A program made the translations under genes and the position numbers. 64,000 nucleotides of DNA, taken from the NCBI RefSeq assembly GCF_963662805.1, contig NZ_OY759852.1, forward strand, positions 186,001-250,000, written 5' to 3'. Under the pieces are notes generated by a model, which was not told the DNA's origin, made no database searches, and worked only from the letters and a program-made list of their open reading frames with translations. Positions 53,406 through 62,700 of the stretch are shown here, piece after piece (the stretch's first letter is position 1; each line of letters opens with the position of its first letter). This stretch comes from an uncultured Cohaesibacter sp. (GTDB lineage Bacteria > Pseudomonadota > Alphaproteobacteria > Rhizobiales > Cohaesibacteraceae).

Positions 53406-53820
53406 CTTGCGCCTCCGCTTTCATTGACTTGTCTGCTAACCGGCTCTTACTCGGCACCTTCGCTTCCTGTTTTGGCTGCAGCGCGAGGATCTTTTCCAAG
53501 GTGCGGGCTATCGTTCCGAGCATTCTGGCTTCCTTCTCATCAAAGGCCGCCTCGCCGCTCTTCAGCAAGGTCTCCAGATGTCGGATCTGCTGGTCCGTGG
53601 CGTGGTAGAGCCGCTTGACCAGAGCCCCATGTTCGGACGGTCTGGAAGTTGGCTCGGAAGACCCTTCAGAACTGCCGGTCCAGAGCTTTCTTCTGCGGGT
53701 CAATGTGCCCAGCGATATGCCGTGCATTTTGGCGATGGCAGCAAAGCTGGGGCGATCAACGCTTTCGCAGAGGCGTCTGACAGCGTCCCAATCGACGGTT
53801 GGTCGTTTTTTTCTCGTCAT
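53281..53820 (-). CDS. GTA terminase small subunit (gp1, rcc01682-like)
   Basis: A 179-residue protein with an N-terminal helix-turn-helix-like part (VDWDAVRRLCESVDRPSFAA then IAKMHGISLGTLTRRRKLW) and a helical oligomerisation/C-terminal region (IRHLETLLKSGEAAFDEKEA). The start is MTRKKRPTVDW after AGGACTATTC. In RcGTA the first gene is a TerS with weak specific DNA binding. It is the first gene of the cluster; a terminator lies 64 bases upstream of its ATG. Confidence 0.85.
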   Translation of the reverse strand: MTRKKRPTVDWDAVRRLCESVDRPSFAAIAKMHGISLGTLTRRRKLWTGSSEGSSEPTSRPSEHGALVKRLYHATDQQIRHLETLLKSGEAAFDEKEARMLGTIARTLEKILALQPKQEAKVPSKSRLADKSMKAEAQDGEASDGTDLDVLREDLAQRIDRLQQTAEGGVSGKPQRSGA

Positions 53821-53883
53821 GAATAGTCCTGAATTTTGCCGCCTCGTGAAGCAAGCCTGCGAAGCAGCACCAGAGAGCAGGCA

Positions 53884-53915
53884 CAAAAAAACCGCAGCGC
53901 CGACTGGCGTGCGGT
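53884..53915 (-). terminator. Intrinsic terminator in the leader of the GTA cluster
   Basis: On the minus strand CCGCA-CGCC-AGTC-GGCG-c-TGCGG is followed by seven T. It lies between the predicted promoter (54004-54032) and the first GTA gene. It may end the YcgN-like transcript, and it must also be passed by any transcript from the GTA promoter, so it can act as an attenuator. Confidence 0.85.
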
Positions 53916-54003
53916 GATTTGATCGGAAACGTCTGAACGGGCTTTCCCATAAACAAAAGCCGGTAGAGGAGAAATTTATCCGCACCATTCCGACTGTAGC
54001 TAA

Positions 54004-54032
54004 TGTATAGCTGAGGACCGTTCGCAGGTCAA
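54004..54032 (-). promoter_or_regulatory. Sigma70-like promoter upstream of the GTA cluster
   Basis: The minus strand reads TTGACC, 17 bases, TATACA: near-consensus -35 and -10 at ideal spacing. The start point would be near 53997, giving a leader of about 175 bases before the small terminase ATG, with the intrinsic terminator about 85-115 bases in. No other promoter candidate was seen between the terminator and the ATG. Confidence 0.65.
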
Positions 54033-54096
54033 GCGATTTTCTATTAAAAGTTGTATTTTTCTATTTTTGATTGAATCTAAAGGCTTTTTCTTTAGC

Positions 54097-54639
54097 TCAA
54101 TCCTGATGGAGATCGTCCGGCAGCGGCTTCGGAGGATCCTCATAGTCCTCTCCGGGCCACATCGCCAGATGCTGTTCGTAATCTTCCGGCTCCATGCCAT
54201 CCTCCGGCACGGTTCGGCCACGCACCGAGATCCCCGCCTGATGGATCGTGTCCGGATCGCCAGAGACCAGCGGATGCCACCAGTAAAGATCATAACCCTC
54301 ATCAAGCAGACGATAGGCGCAGGTCGGTGGCAACCAGATGATCGATTGCACCTTCTCGACATCCAGCGGTACGCAGTCCGGGATGGTGTCGAGACGATTG
54401 TCATAGTCCTTGCATCGACAGGTCTGGTCATCCAGCAGCGTACAAGCTACATTGGTCCAAGCGATATCGCCTGTGTCCCAGTCCTCAAGTTTGTTCAGAC
54501 AGCAACGGGCACAGCCATCGCAAAGGGACTCCCACTCCTCACGCGTCATCTGATCGAGGCGTTTGACCTGCCAGAAGGGTCGTTCGGGCTCTCCATCGCC
54601 CTTGGGATTTGCGATGAAACCGTCCGATTGCTTGTTCAT
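54097..54639 (-). CDS. YcgN-family cysteine-cluster protein (UPF0260)
   Basis: A 180-residue cytoplasmic protein of the YcgN/UPF0260 family, marked by a cysteine cluster LCDGCARCCLNKL and further cysteines in NVACTLLDD and CRCKDY, and by WLPPTCAYRLL and YWWHPLVSGDPD. The cluster probably binds metal; biological role unknown. The start is the ATG of MNKQSDGF; the frame is open 27 codons more but without support. Divergent from the penicillin-binding protein gene. A 12-bp hairpin overlaps the stop codon but has no T-run. Confidence 0.9.
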   Translation of the reverse strand: MNKQSDGFIANPKGDGEPERPFWQVKRLDQMTREEWESLCDGCARCCLNKLEDWDTGDIAWTNVACTLLDDQTCRCKDYDNRLDTIPDCVPLDVEKVQSIIWLPPTCAYRLLDEGYDLYWWHPLVSGDPDTIHQAGISVRGRTVPEDGMEPEDYEQHLAMWPGEDYEDPPKPLPDDLHQD

Positions 54640-54822
54640 TTGACTTGCTCGCTGGGACTTGAGAGAACAAAGATTGCCATGCCTCGACAATGCCAAAAAT
54701 CTAGTAGCATTGCATTGCAAAATTAAGTGCGTTCAAGTTTGGCATTCTGCTTGCTTCTTGCCAAGCAATGTTTAACAAAGTTATATCAGTCTTTCCACTA
54801 TCGGACAGAGATCTGTAACATC

Positions 54823-57066
54823 GTGCGCGATCCGTATCAAAACAAGACAAAAGCCAAGCTCAAAAACCGGCTGCTGGCATTTGACGCTTCGATTGACACC
54901 GGGATGTACCATTTCTGGGGCATGCTCGCGCGTGGGTTGGAAATTGCCAATAGTTTCATGCGTCGCTTCACCGTTACAGGGTGGCGTTACTGGCTGGTTC
55001 AATGCCTATCCGGCGGATTGACGATGTCCGTCTTCGGCGCAATCATTGCGCTGTCGCTTGCCTTCAGCAACTTCGAGCTGACCGAGAATGGCCTGCCTCC
55101 GCAGGAAGACTATGCGGTCACCTTCCTTGATCGTTTCGGCAACGAGATCGGCAAGCGCGGCATCCTGCAGGACGACTCATTCGAGCTTGAAGAACTGCCC
55201 GATCATTTCATCAAGGCGGTTCTGGCGACCGAGGACAGACGCTTCTTCGAGCACTTTGGCATCGACTTCATGGGCCTTGCCCGCGCGATGCTCGAGAACG
55301 CCCGCGCCGGCGGCGTGGTTCAGGGGGGCTCCACCCTCACCCAGCAGCTGGCGAAGAACCTGTTCCTGACCAATGAACGCACTCTGAAACGCAAGATCGA
55401 CGAAGCGTTCCTGTCCCTGTGGCTGGAGGCGCGTCTGACCAAGCGCGAGATTCTGAAGCTCTACCTCAACCGCGCCTATATGGGCGGCGGTGCCTATGGG
55501 ATTGCGGCCGCATCGGAATATTATTTCGGCAAGTCCGCGAAAGACCTGTCGTTGGCAGAAGCCGCCATGCTCGCTGGCCTATTCAAGGCACCAACCAAGT
55601 ATGCGCCGCATGTGAACCTGCCCAAAGCGCGCGCCCGCGCCAAGGAAGTGCTCATCAACATGGTACAGGCCAATTATCTGACCGAGGGCCAAATTGTTGG
55701 AGCCCTGCGCAATCCCGCCGTGCCGATCGACAAGAATGACGCCGAGACCCCGAACTATTTCCTCGATTGGGCCTTCGAAGAGGTCAAGCGCATGTCGGGT
55801 GGACGGCACCGGGTCCTGACAGTGAAAACCACCATCGACATGACCTTGCAGAAGCAGACCGAACTCGCGGTCGACCGGAACCTGCGCGATCATGGCAAGC
55901 AATATGGGGTGCGCGAAGCAGCAGCTGTCCTGATGGAGCCTGATGGGGCAGTTGTTGCCATGTATGGCGGGCAGGACTATGGCAAAAGCCAGTTCAACCG
56001 CGCAACCGATGCCAAACGCCAACCCGGATCGTCCTTCAAGCCCTTTGTCTACACGACGGCCATGATGAACGGCTTCACGCCAAGTTCGGTCGTTCAGGAT
56101 GCTCCCTTGTCGATTGGCAACTGGTCTGTGCGCAACTATGGCCGCCGATATGCCGGGCCGGTTACGCTTACCAATGCCCTCAAGCGTTCGATCAATACCG
56201 TGCCGGTTCGCCTCGCAGAGGCGATTGGCCGGGACAAGATCGCCGACGTTGCACACAAGATGGGCATCACCTCCGAGCTTTACATCACACGCTCCATGCC
56301 TCTTGGCGCCTCAGAGGTCACGGTCATGGACATGGCATCCGGCTATGCCGTCTTTGCCTCGGGCGGCAAGAAGGCTGAACCCCATGCGGTCATGCAAATT
56401 ATCGATTCCAAGGGTCGGGTAATTTTCGATCACCAGCGCGACAAGCATCCTGAGCAGGTCATTCCCGAAGAAGCCATCAAGGATATGAATGAGATGCTGG
56501 TCACCGTCATTCAGGGCGGCACGGGTACGCGAGCACAGTTGCCGGGCATCACCGCCGCTGGCAAGACCGGCACCACGTCTGCCTACAAGGATGCATGGTT
56601 CTGTGGCTATACTGGTAACTATTCTGCGGCGGTCTGGTTCGGCAATGACAACAACCAGTCGACCAATCGCCTGACCGGTGGCAGCCTCCCGGCCATGACC
56701 TGGCAGGCCATCATGTCCGCAGCCCATCAGCAGGTTGCTCTCAAGCCGATGCCTTTCATCGACAATCCGGTTGACTTCATCCCCAACGAGGATGGCATTC
56801 AGGTCGCGGCAGGCGGCAGAATCAAGGACATCAAGGCCAAACGGAGCAATCAGCGTCTATCGCCTGCGGTCGTTCACCAGCTTGATGCACTGTCCAATCT
56901 GCTCAAGACCGATCCGTCCGACCCAGTTGTTCAACCCATCCGCCCGTCTCTGGGAGACGCGCGTCCGAACAACGGCGAACCACGGCGGGTTTCAGGACTC
57001 ACCCAGATGGAACGCCCGGAACAGGGCGGCCTTCGTGATCTCTCCAAGGCTTGGCGCACGAACTGA
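54823..57066 (+). CDS. Class A penicillin-binding protein (PBP1A-like, bifunctional)
   Basis: A 747-residue bifunctional peptidoglycan synthase. The membrane anchor is at about residues 65-82. The glycosyltransferase (about 115-290) has catalytic Glu137 in ATEDRRFFEHFG, then GGSTLTQQLAKN and RAYMGGGAYGI. The transpeptidase has Ser403 in the SxxK motif (PGSSFKPF), a SxN-like SINTV, and KTGTTS near residue 580. The GTG start is favoured because VRDPYQNKTKAK fits the usual N-terminus of rhizobial PBP1A proteins. The frame is open 32 codons upstream to another GTG but without likeness. It is monocistronic, followed by the DUF1214/DUF1254 pair. Confidence 0.94.
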   Translation: MRDPYQNKTKAKLKNRLLAFDASIDTGMYHFWGMLARGLEIANSFMRRFTVTGWRYWLVQCLSGGLTMSVFGAIIALSLAFSNFELTENGLPPQEDYAVTFLDRFGNEIGKRGILQDDSFELEELPDHFIKAVLATEDRRFFEHFGIDFMGLARAMLENARAGGVVQGGSTLTQQLAKNLFLTNERTLKRKIDEAFLSLWLEARLTKREILKLYLNRAYMGGGAYGIAAASEYYFGKSAKDLSLAEAAMLAGLFKAPTKYAPHVNLPKARARAKEVLINMVQANYLTEGQIVGALRNPAVPIDKNDAETPNYFLDWAFEEVKRMSGGRHRVLTVKTTIDMTLQKQTELAVDRNLRDHGKQYGVREAAAVLMEPDGAVVAMYGGQDYGKSQFNRATDAKRQPGSSFKPFVYTTAMMNGFTPSSVVQDAPLSIGNWSVRNYGRRYAGPVTLTNALKRSINTVPVRLAEAIGRDKIADVAHKMGITSELYITRSMPLGASEVTVMDMASGYAVFASGGKKAEPHAVMQIIDSKGRVIFDHQRDKHPEQVIPEEAIKDMNEMLVTVIQGGTGTRAQLPGITAAGKTGTTSAYKDAWFCGYTGNYSAAVWFGNDNNQSTNRLTGGSLPAMTWQAIMSAAHQQVALKPMPFIDNPVDFIPNEDGIQVAAGGRIKDIKAKRSNQRLSPAVVHQLDALSNLLKTDPSDPVVQPIRPSLGDARPNNGEPRRVSGLTQMERPEQGGLRDLSKAWRTN

Positions 57067-57299
57067 ACCAATCGGTTTTGAGGGTCGAGTTAAGCAGTTT
57101 CCCTAGAATTCTGATGGCTTTTGGCTGAAATCCGTCAAGGACAATTGACCTTTGCGTGAATACCTGTACGGATTATGCCAAAGGTTTGTGCAAAATCCTG
57201 TTAGACATTTCCAATCGAATGATCGTTACTGGATTGTAGAATCTTGCCGGGCAAGGCATTCTGTTGCTGCTTGCTGATCCAATTCAAGGGCCTAAACAC

Positions 57300-57884
57300 G
57301 TGCTTCTGTTGAGAGATATCGTTCTTTTCATGGTGATAGCCGTGGGTCTTGGCATCGGAAGCGCGTATTTTGCCGTCAATCATGCCGACCGGCTGGAACG
57401 CATTGAGATCGGTCCGTGGCACAGCTGGCCCCAGTCTCCCGGCCCCGATGCCAATCCCTATGCCAAGGCAGATCAGGCCCGCAAGGGCTCGCTTCCGCTC
57501 GGATCCGGCGAGGGACTGTCTTTCGTGGCTGTGACAGACAATGACGGAACGCCGCTTGATGGCGCCTGCCAATATCGGGTGTCCGGTTCCCAGCTCCCCG
57601 CCCGGCTCTGGACTCTGTCCCTGATCACGCAGAATGACCGTCTGGTTGACAACCCATCGAACCGCCATGGGTTTCACAGTCAGAATATCGCTCGGCTGAG
57701 AGGCGCGGAGTCCGAGAATTACGAAATCATCACGGCACCGGAGGTTATGGGTGGCAACTGGCTGAAAACCGAGGCCGCCTCATCGTTCCGTCTGGTTTTG
57801 CGGCTTTATGATACGTCTTTGAACAGCAGTGGCAGTCTGGGAGAAATCACCCTGCCAGAAATTGCGTGGGTCGGCTGCCAATGA
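57300..57884 (+). CDS. DUF1214-domain membrane-anchored protein
   Basis: A 194-residue protein with an N-terminal membrane helix (VLFMVIAVGLGIGSAYFAV), then a periplasmic DUF1214-like part: GPWHSWPQSPGPDANPY, CQYRVSGSQLPARLWTL and LRLYDTSLN. Function of the family is unknown. Start codon uncertain: GTG after AAGGGCC is used; TTG or an internal ATG are alternatives. Its TGA overlaps the next ATG (ATGA), so it is coupled to the DUF1254-like gene. Confidence 0.82.
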   Translation: MLLLRDIVLFMVIAVGLGIGSAYFAVNHADRLERIEIGPWHSWPQSPGPDANPYAKADQARKGSLPLGSGEGLSFVAVTDNDGTPLDGACQYRVSGSQLPARLWTLSLITQNDRLVDNPSNRHGFHSQNIARLRGAESENYEIITAPEVMGGNWLKTEAASSFRLVLRLYDTSLNSSGSLGEITLPEIAWVGCQ

Positions 57885-58441
57885 TACGCATCCTGTTCAT
57901 CATTCTCGCTGCGTTGATCACCGCCGTCGTGATCCATATCGTGACGATCTTTTCGATCCCCTACAATTCGGTCAACGACATCTGGCACAAATCCGTGCAG
58001 CTCGGGCCGGTGCACAAGATTTTCACCATCCGCAACCCCAAAGATGCGGTCAATCTTTCCAGTGATCTTGATCCGCTGTTTGCCTATGGCATCTGCCGGG
58101 CAGAGGTGGCGGACACACCCATCGGCCTGAAGGGCCAATTGCCTACCGATTTCTGGAGCCTTGACTATGTTGACAGTCTTGGGCGGAGCCAGTTCAGCCT
58201 GACCAACCAGACATCGGGCCCACGGGTCAACATCGTTCTTGCCTCGCGCGGCCAGCAGCGCCTCCTCGCGGAACGTCCAGACCTGATTGATGATACCTCC
58301 ATCGTCATCAGCGCGACAGAGGATCGCGGCCTTCTTGTCCTGAGGGCCTTTGTTGCATCGGAGAGAAAACGCGACATGATCGCGGATGCCATCAGCCAGC
58401 TGTCATGCTCGCCCCTATGGGATGCGGAAAGCTTCGAATAA
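57881..58441 (+). CDS. DUF1254-domain membrane-anchored protein
   Basis: A 186-residue protein with an N-terminal helix (ILFIILAALITAVVIHIVTI) and a periplasmic part of DUF1254 type (AYGICRAEVADTP, TDFWSLDYVDSLG). It starts at the ATG overlapping the previous stop. The two genes form a small unit often seen next to each other in rhizobial genomes. No enzymatic motif is visible. Confidence 0.82.
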   Translation: MIRILFIILAALITAVVIHIVTIFSIPYNSVNDIWHKSVQLGPVHKIFTIRNPKDAVNLSSDLDPLFAYGICRAEVADTPIGLKGQLPTDFWSLDYVDSLGRSQFSLTNQTSGPRVNIVLASRGQQRLLAERPDLIDDTSIVISATEDRGLLVLRAFVASERKRDMIADAISQLSCSPLWDAESFE

Positions 58442-58517
58442 TTGGTGGCTGGTCGTTGCCAAACAGCATTTTACATTCATTGTCGAGCGCAGCATTCAAG
58501 CCTCTGACACCACTTGG

Positions 58518-59477
58518 TTATTTCACCATGTTGGGATCTTCCTGCGCCCATTGGCGACGGGTGTAGCGGGACGGACGCTCCGCAGTGTCGTCAATGGTGA
58601 ACTCCTCTTGCCCGAAGTCTCCGCTCTGGGCCAGAAAATCTGCATGAAGGCGCCGAAGTGCCGCGTTTGCATCGGCAACTTTGGGGGATGGGGTCTCGAT
58701 CTCCAGCCGTTTGATGGCATAGGCGTAGGCCTGCATGCGGAACTTCATCGCCCGCCAGACCCAACCGATGTACCGCCGGTTTTCATCGACCCGGGCGTAG
58801 GCATTCTTCAATTCGCCCGGCTCCATGTCTGAGGCCCGATTGAGGGCCGACATCCGCTCTCCGTCCATCGCAACCACCCGTTCCGCGACGGGAATGAAGG
58901 CAGCAAAGACCTCCCGGTCTGCATTAATATCGGTCGTAATGCGCTCATATCTGACGTGGTGCGAGGCGTATTTCTCCGAGCGGAGAGCGCGGTAATAATG
59001 CTTGGGGTTGAAGGCCGTATCAATCACCGGCGTGAGACGAGTGCGTTGCAGGTCGGTCAGCACATGCAGCGCCGCATAGCGGATCGAGGGAATGAAGTCC
59101 CAAAGATCGGTGGAAACCCAATCCTGCGCATGCGGTGGCCGGATCAAGGCCCAAGCCTTGTCCCGCATCAGGATTTCCTCATCGGTCATGTTGAAGTCGG
59201 AATAGAGCTCGCCCTGCAACTTGGCGCGCCACTTGCCGCCGAACTTCATGATCGAGTCATTGGCCGGACTGCGTTCCGTTCGGCCAAAGTCCCCTTCTGT
59301 CGAGGTGACACAGGCACCAAGACTGCCAAGCATCATGAGCAAAAGCGAGCGGCGCGCGACCAGAACGGTGCACGAAGAAGCCTTGATGAATGGTGATTGC
59401 TGCCTGCGTTTCAAAGCACCCGTGGTCCCGTTGCCGCATCTGAATGAACGGCGTTCCCTGCTCGGATCGCCCGTCAT
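58518..59477 (-). CDS. Putative lipoprotein of unknown function, 319 residues
   Basis: A 319-residue protein whose N-terminal 55 residues contain an ARRSLLLMMLG helix and a lipobox LGSLGAC (Cys55), so it is probably an outer- or inner-membrane lipoprotein; the long pre-lipobox segment suggests the true start may be further in. The mature part is helical and Arg-rich (DKAWALIRPPHAQDWVST, RYIGWVWRAMKFRMQAYAYA) with no motif I recognise. It is convergent with the DUF1254 gene and divergent from the DUF2336 gene. Confidence 0.75.
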   Translation of the reverse strand: MTGDPSRERRSFRCGNGTTGALKRRQQSPFIKASSCTVLVARRSLLLMMLGSLGACVTSTEGDFGRTERSPANDSIMKFGGKWRAKLQGELYSDFNMTDEEILMRDKAWALIRPPHAQDWVSTDLWDFIPSIRYAALHVLTDLQRTRLTPVIDTAFNPKHYYRALRSEKYASHHVRYERITTDINADREVFAAFIPVAERVVAMDGERMSALNRASDMEPGELKNAYARVDENRRYIGWVWRAMKFRMQAYAYAIKRLEIETPSPKVADANAALRRLHADFLAQSGDFGQEEFTIDDTAERPSRYTRRQWAQEDPNMVK

Positions 59478-59630
59478 GGCGCTGTTGTGTCAGCCCTGCT
59501 TCAGGGCCGAATCGCCATTGCTAGAATTGTTTCGCAGATGGGCCAGCCTGCCAAGATGGAAATCCTTTTGTCAGAGCTTCTTTTGATCCGTATTTTCCAC
59601 TGGTGGATAATTACAGCAAGGCCATCATGG

Positions 59631-59645
59631 TTAACAACAAATTAA
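59631..59645 (+). promoter_or_regulatory. CtrA box (TTAA-N7-TTAA) upstream of the DUF2336 gene
   Basis: The sequence reads TTAA-CAACAAA-TTAA, a full CtrA motif. It lies 113 bases before the ATG of the DUF2336 gene and about 155 bases from the divergent lipoprotein start. Either or both could be controlled. Confidence 0.6.
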
Positions 59646-59757
59646 AGTTTGATTCCGAGTATGGAGACATCGATTTTTGCGTCACCTTTTCTAGGTAGTT
59701 TTGGATGTCAGCGACGGTTTGCAACGGCAAATTGATCAGGTTCCCCGGGGCCATGAA

Positions 59758-62700
59758 ATGACCGTAACCAGAGAGAAAATTCTGCTCGTGGACCTCACCG
59801 AGCGGTTTCTGGCTGCAGGTCGCTTCGATGGCCATACCCAGGCGGCCTTTTCTCAGGCCTTTCACCGCCACTATCCCAACGCCCCCTTGGGCGAGCGGGT
59901 GCGTGCGTCGGAGTTGCTGTGCCGTGCGAACCGGGTTCCCCTTGATGTCCTGACCCTGCTATGTTGTGATAATTCCAAGGTTGCTTCTCCGGTTCTTTCC
60001 TACTCGAAAAATCTGAGCGAAGCGGACCTGACGACACAGATTTTGCAAGGTGGTACCGAGGAGCGTAAGGCCATAGCACTTCGGACCGATCTCAATTCGG
60101 TGTTGATTTCTCAACTGCTGTCCTTTGCCGAGCAATCAGTGGCGCAAGTCTTGTTCAGCAATCACGCCCTCAGGGAGCGGATAACAGAACGACAGTGGAA
60201 AAGAACAGAGCGCCTTGCGGGGGGCGCGATTGGGCAGACGGGGCAACAGGCAATGACTACGGACAAGGATAAACTCGACGCGCTGGTCTCTTCGATGGAG
60301 ATGGACTGGGCCGCTCATTATCAGCCCGGACCGGACGTTGCTCCCGCTGATGCTCAGCCAAGCGAACCGGTGTTCAATCGGGAGCCCGTTCCGGCGATGG
60401 CGTTCGAGACGAACACGGATGCCCCCGCACCGCAGTTTGAAGCACCATCGGACGCATTTATGCAACCTGCTGATGAGCCAGTGACCTTCGACAATGCCCC
60501 CTCTTCGTTTGACATCGAGCCGGATGCCCCTGTGGCAACCGACGATGCCAGCTCTTTTCTCGATGATAATGACATGGCCCTGCTTGAGCAATTGGGCGGC
60601 GAAGACTGGGATCAGCTTGATGATGATGCGATAGAGGCCCTCGCCCGCTCTCTGGCCGTGACTGATCTCGCGGCAACCGAACAGCAAGGCGCTGATGTTG
60701 CTCCGGAGCAGCCCGTGGACATGATCGAAGCGGCCCCGATGACCGCGATCAGCGATGAACAGACTTTCGCTGGTCTGGATGACGCCGACCTTCAGGCTCT
60801 TGCCAAGTCTCTAGCTGAAGAGGATCTGCTCGAGCTTGACACACCGGAAACGACAAGCCTGCAGGGCGTCTATCAGCCAGAATTTTTCGAGGCTGATATC
60901 AACGATCTGGAAGACTGGGACGGCGAACGTCGGCTGTCCTTCCGCATTGGTGTTGACGATGAGCAGAATGCTCCGATCCCACCACTTGAACGCCTTGACC
61001 CAAACAGTCGAGCCGCGACGATTTCCTTCCGTGGGTCCCAGATGCCGCAGGAAGACGAAATCGACACAGTCGCTGTGGCAGCGCCCGAGCCGGTCGCATC
61101 GGAAGCGTGTGCCCAAGCTAACTTTACAATCCCCGCCGTCGCAATCTCCGAACCGGCCCATCAAGTAGCCGCCGCGCCACAGCCGCAGCCTGAGCAAATG
61201 ATTACTCCGGTCAAGCCCGCATCCGAGAAGTCGGGTGAGCGCAAAGCCCAGATCACTCTGACGATCCGCAAGCGCTCGGAGGATTCAGACCAGAACGCAG
61301 ACATCACCACACCCGAACGAGCAGCCCGCGTGCAGCTCTCCTCGGCAACCGAGGATGATTGGCAACAGGCACTCTCCTGGTTGCAGCGCGAAGTCGTGCC
61401 GTACTCCAAAACCAGCCGGACAGCCCCTGCTCCAAAGCAGGAGCCCGCAAAACCCGGAGCGGTCGCCACTGCTGCACCGGCTCAGCCGACGGTGAAGTCC
61501 GTTGAAATCCCGGCCGAGTTTGACGTCATGTCCCTGCCGAAAATGAAAGCTGACCTGCCACAGCTGGCTGACGCAACGCCCGAAGCAGAGCCGATCGCGG
61601 CAGATGCGCCCGAGGTGATCGAGGAACCAGTCTTTGACGCTCCGGTGGCTGCCGAGCCGATTGTGGTCCCGGCGTCAGCCCCCCTGCCGAACATAATCAT
61701 TCCCGCTCAGCAGAGCGAAGCACAGGGGCCACTGGTTCACGAGCACGCGCCCATGGGCTTCATGCCTGATATGGTGTCCTTCGAGGGGCTCGATCTCGTC
61801 GAGGCAGAGCCGGATCTTCCGTCCGTTTCCGATCTTTTGCTTGATCAACACAAGAGACGCTCTGCTCCTGTCGTCGAAATTGTCGAACCGGTTGAGCTTG
61901 CCTTCATTGAAGATGGCAAGATCACCTCCATCGACGAGATGCAGTTTGGCCCGATGCAGGTGGTTGTCGAGCAATTGGCCGCCGAACGCCGCGCAGCCGA
62001 AGAGAGCGTCAAACCAGCCATGCCACATGTTTCAGCAAGTCTCGTGCAGCGCGCCGAAGAGCTCAAGGCGGAAATGCTCGCAACCACGGCCAAGCAGAGT
62101 GACGACATGACGGATCTGCCGTCCATGGCTCAGCATCACTTGGTTGATGCGGAAGAATTTTCTGTCCTGCGCTCGATGGAAGCCAAGTCGAGCCCAGCCG
62201 AAGCAGCTGAGAGCACCGAAGCGCCCACAGCCCAAGCAGCAGGCACGGTCACGGTTCACGAGACGCCCTCTGTTAGCCTTCGTGAGATCATCGGATCCAA
62301 CCTCAACGCAGAGGGCATGGCCGAGACTTTCTATGCCTATGACGAAGAAAGCCGCCTCACCCTGCTGCAGAGCATCATTGCCAACACGCTTGTTGAAGCG
62401 GCTCATCTGGAGCATGACATCACCAACCGCGCCATGCTGAGTGATGATCAGGCCCAGTCGCTTGTCATGGCCCGTTTTGGCAACAACAGGATTGCCCTGA
62501 CCGAGCTGCTGCATGACCTGTCCGGCCATCGCCGGGTCGATCTGACACAGCTGTTGCAGGACAAAGGTGGCGAGGCACTGGTTGTCTATCTCTATCATAT
62601 CGGGCTGGACGAGAGCGGAACCTTGTCGATGCTGTTGCATGGACCGGATGCCGTGTCCCACAATTACAACAAGATTGCGCAGCTGATGACGCTCTACAAT

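Larger units (their letters stand above)
38901..53820 (-). mobile_element. Gene transfer agent (RcGTA-like) structural gene cluster
   Basis: About 15 kb of co-directional genes in the order of the Rhodobacter capsulatus GTA: terminase small and large subunits, portal, small head protein, prohead protease, HK97 capsid, two neck proteins, one extra small gene, tail terminator, tail tube, two tail chaperones, tape measure, distal tail, hub, NlpC/P60 peptidase and tail-fibre/TIM-barrel protein. All frames are intact. No integrase, repressor, replication gene or attachment site is present, and flanking genes are ordinary chromosomal ones, so this is a domesticated GTA rather than a prophage. Spacing is tight, with several ATGA overlaps, consistent with one long operon from a promoter near 54020. 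Whether particles are made cannot be told from sequence. Confidence 0.92.

Noticed and set aside
38194..53988. Interpretation of the phage-like block as an integrated prophage
   Set aside because: No integrase, repressor, replication gene, attachment repeats or adjacent tRNA; gene order is that of a gene transfer agent.
54069..54102. 12-bp hairpin across the stop codon of the YcgN-like gene
   Set aside because: Not followed by a T-run on the gene strand, so not called a terminator; the terminator at 53884-53915 is far stronger.
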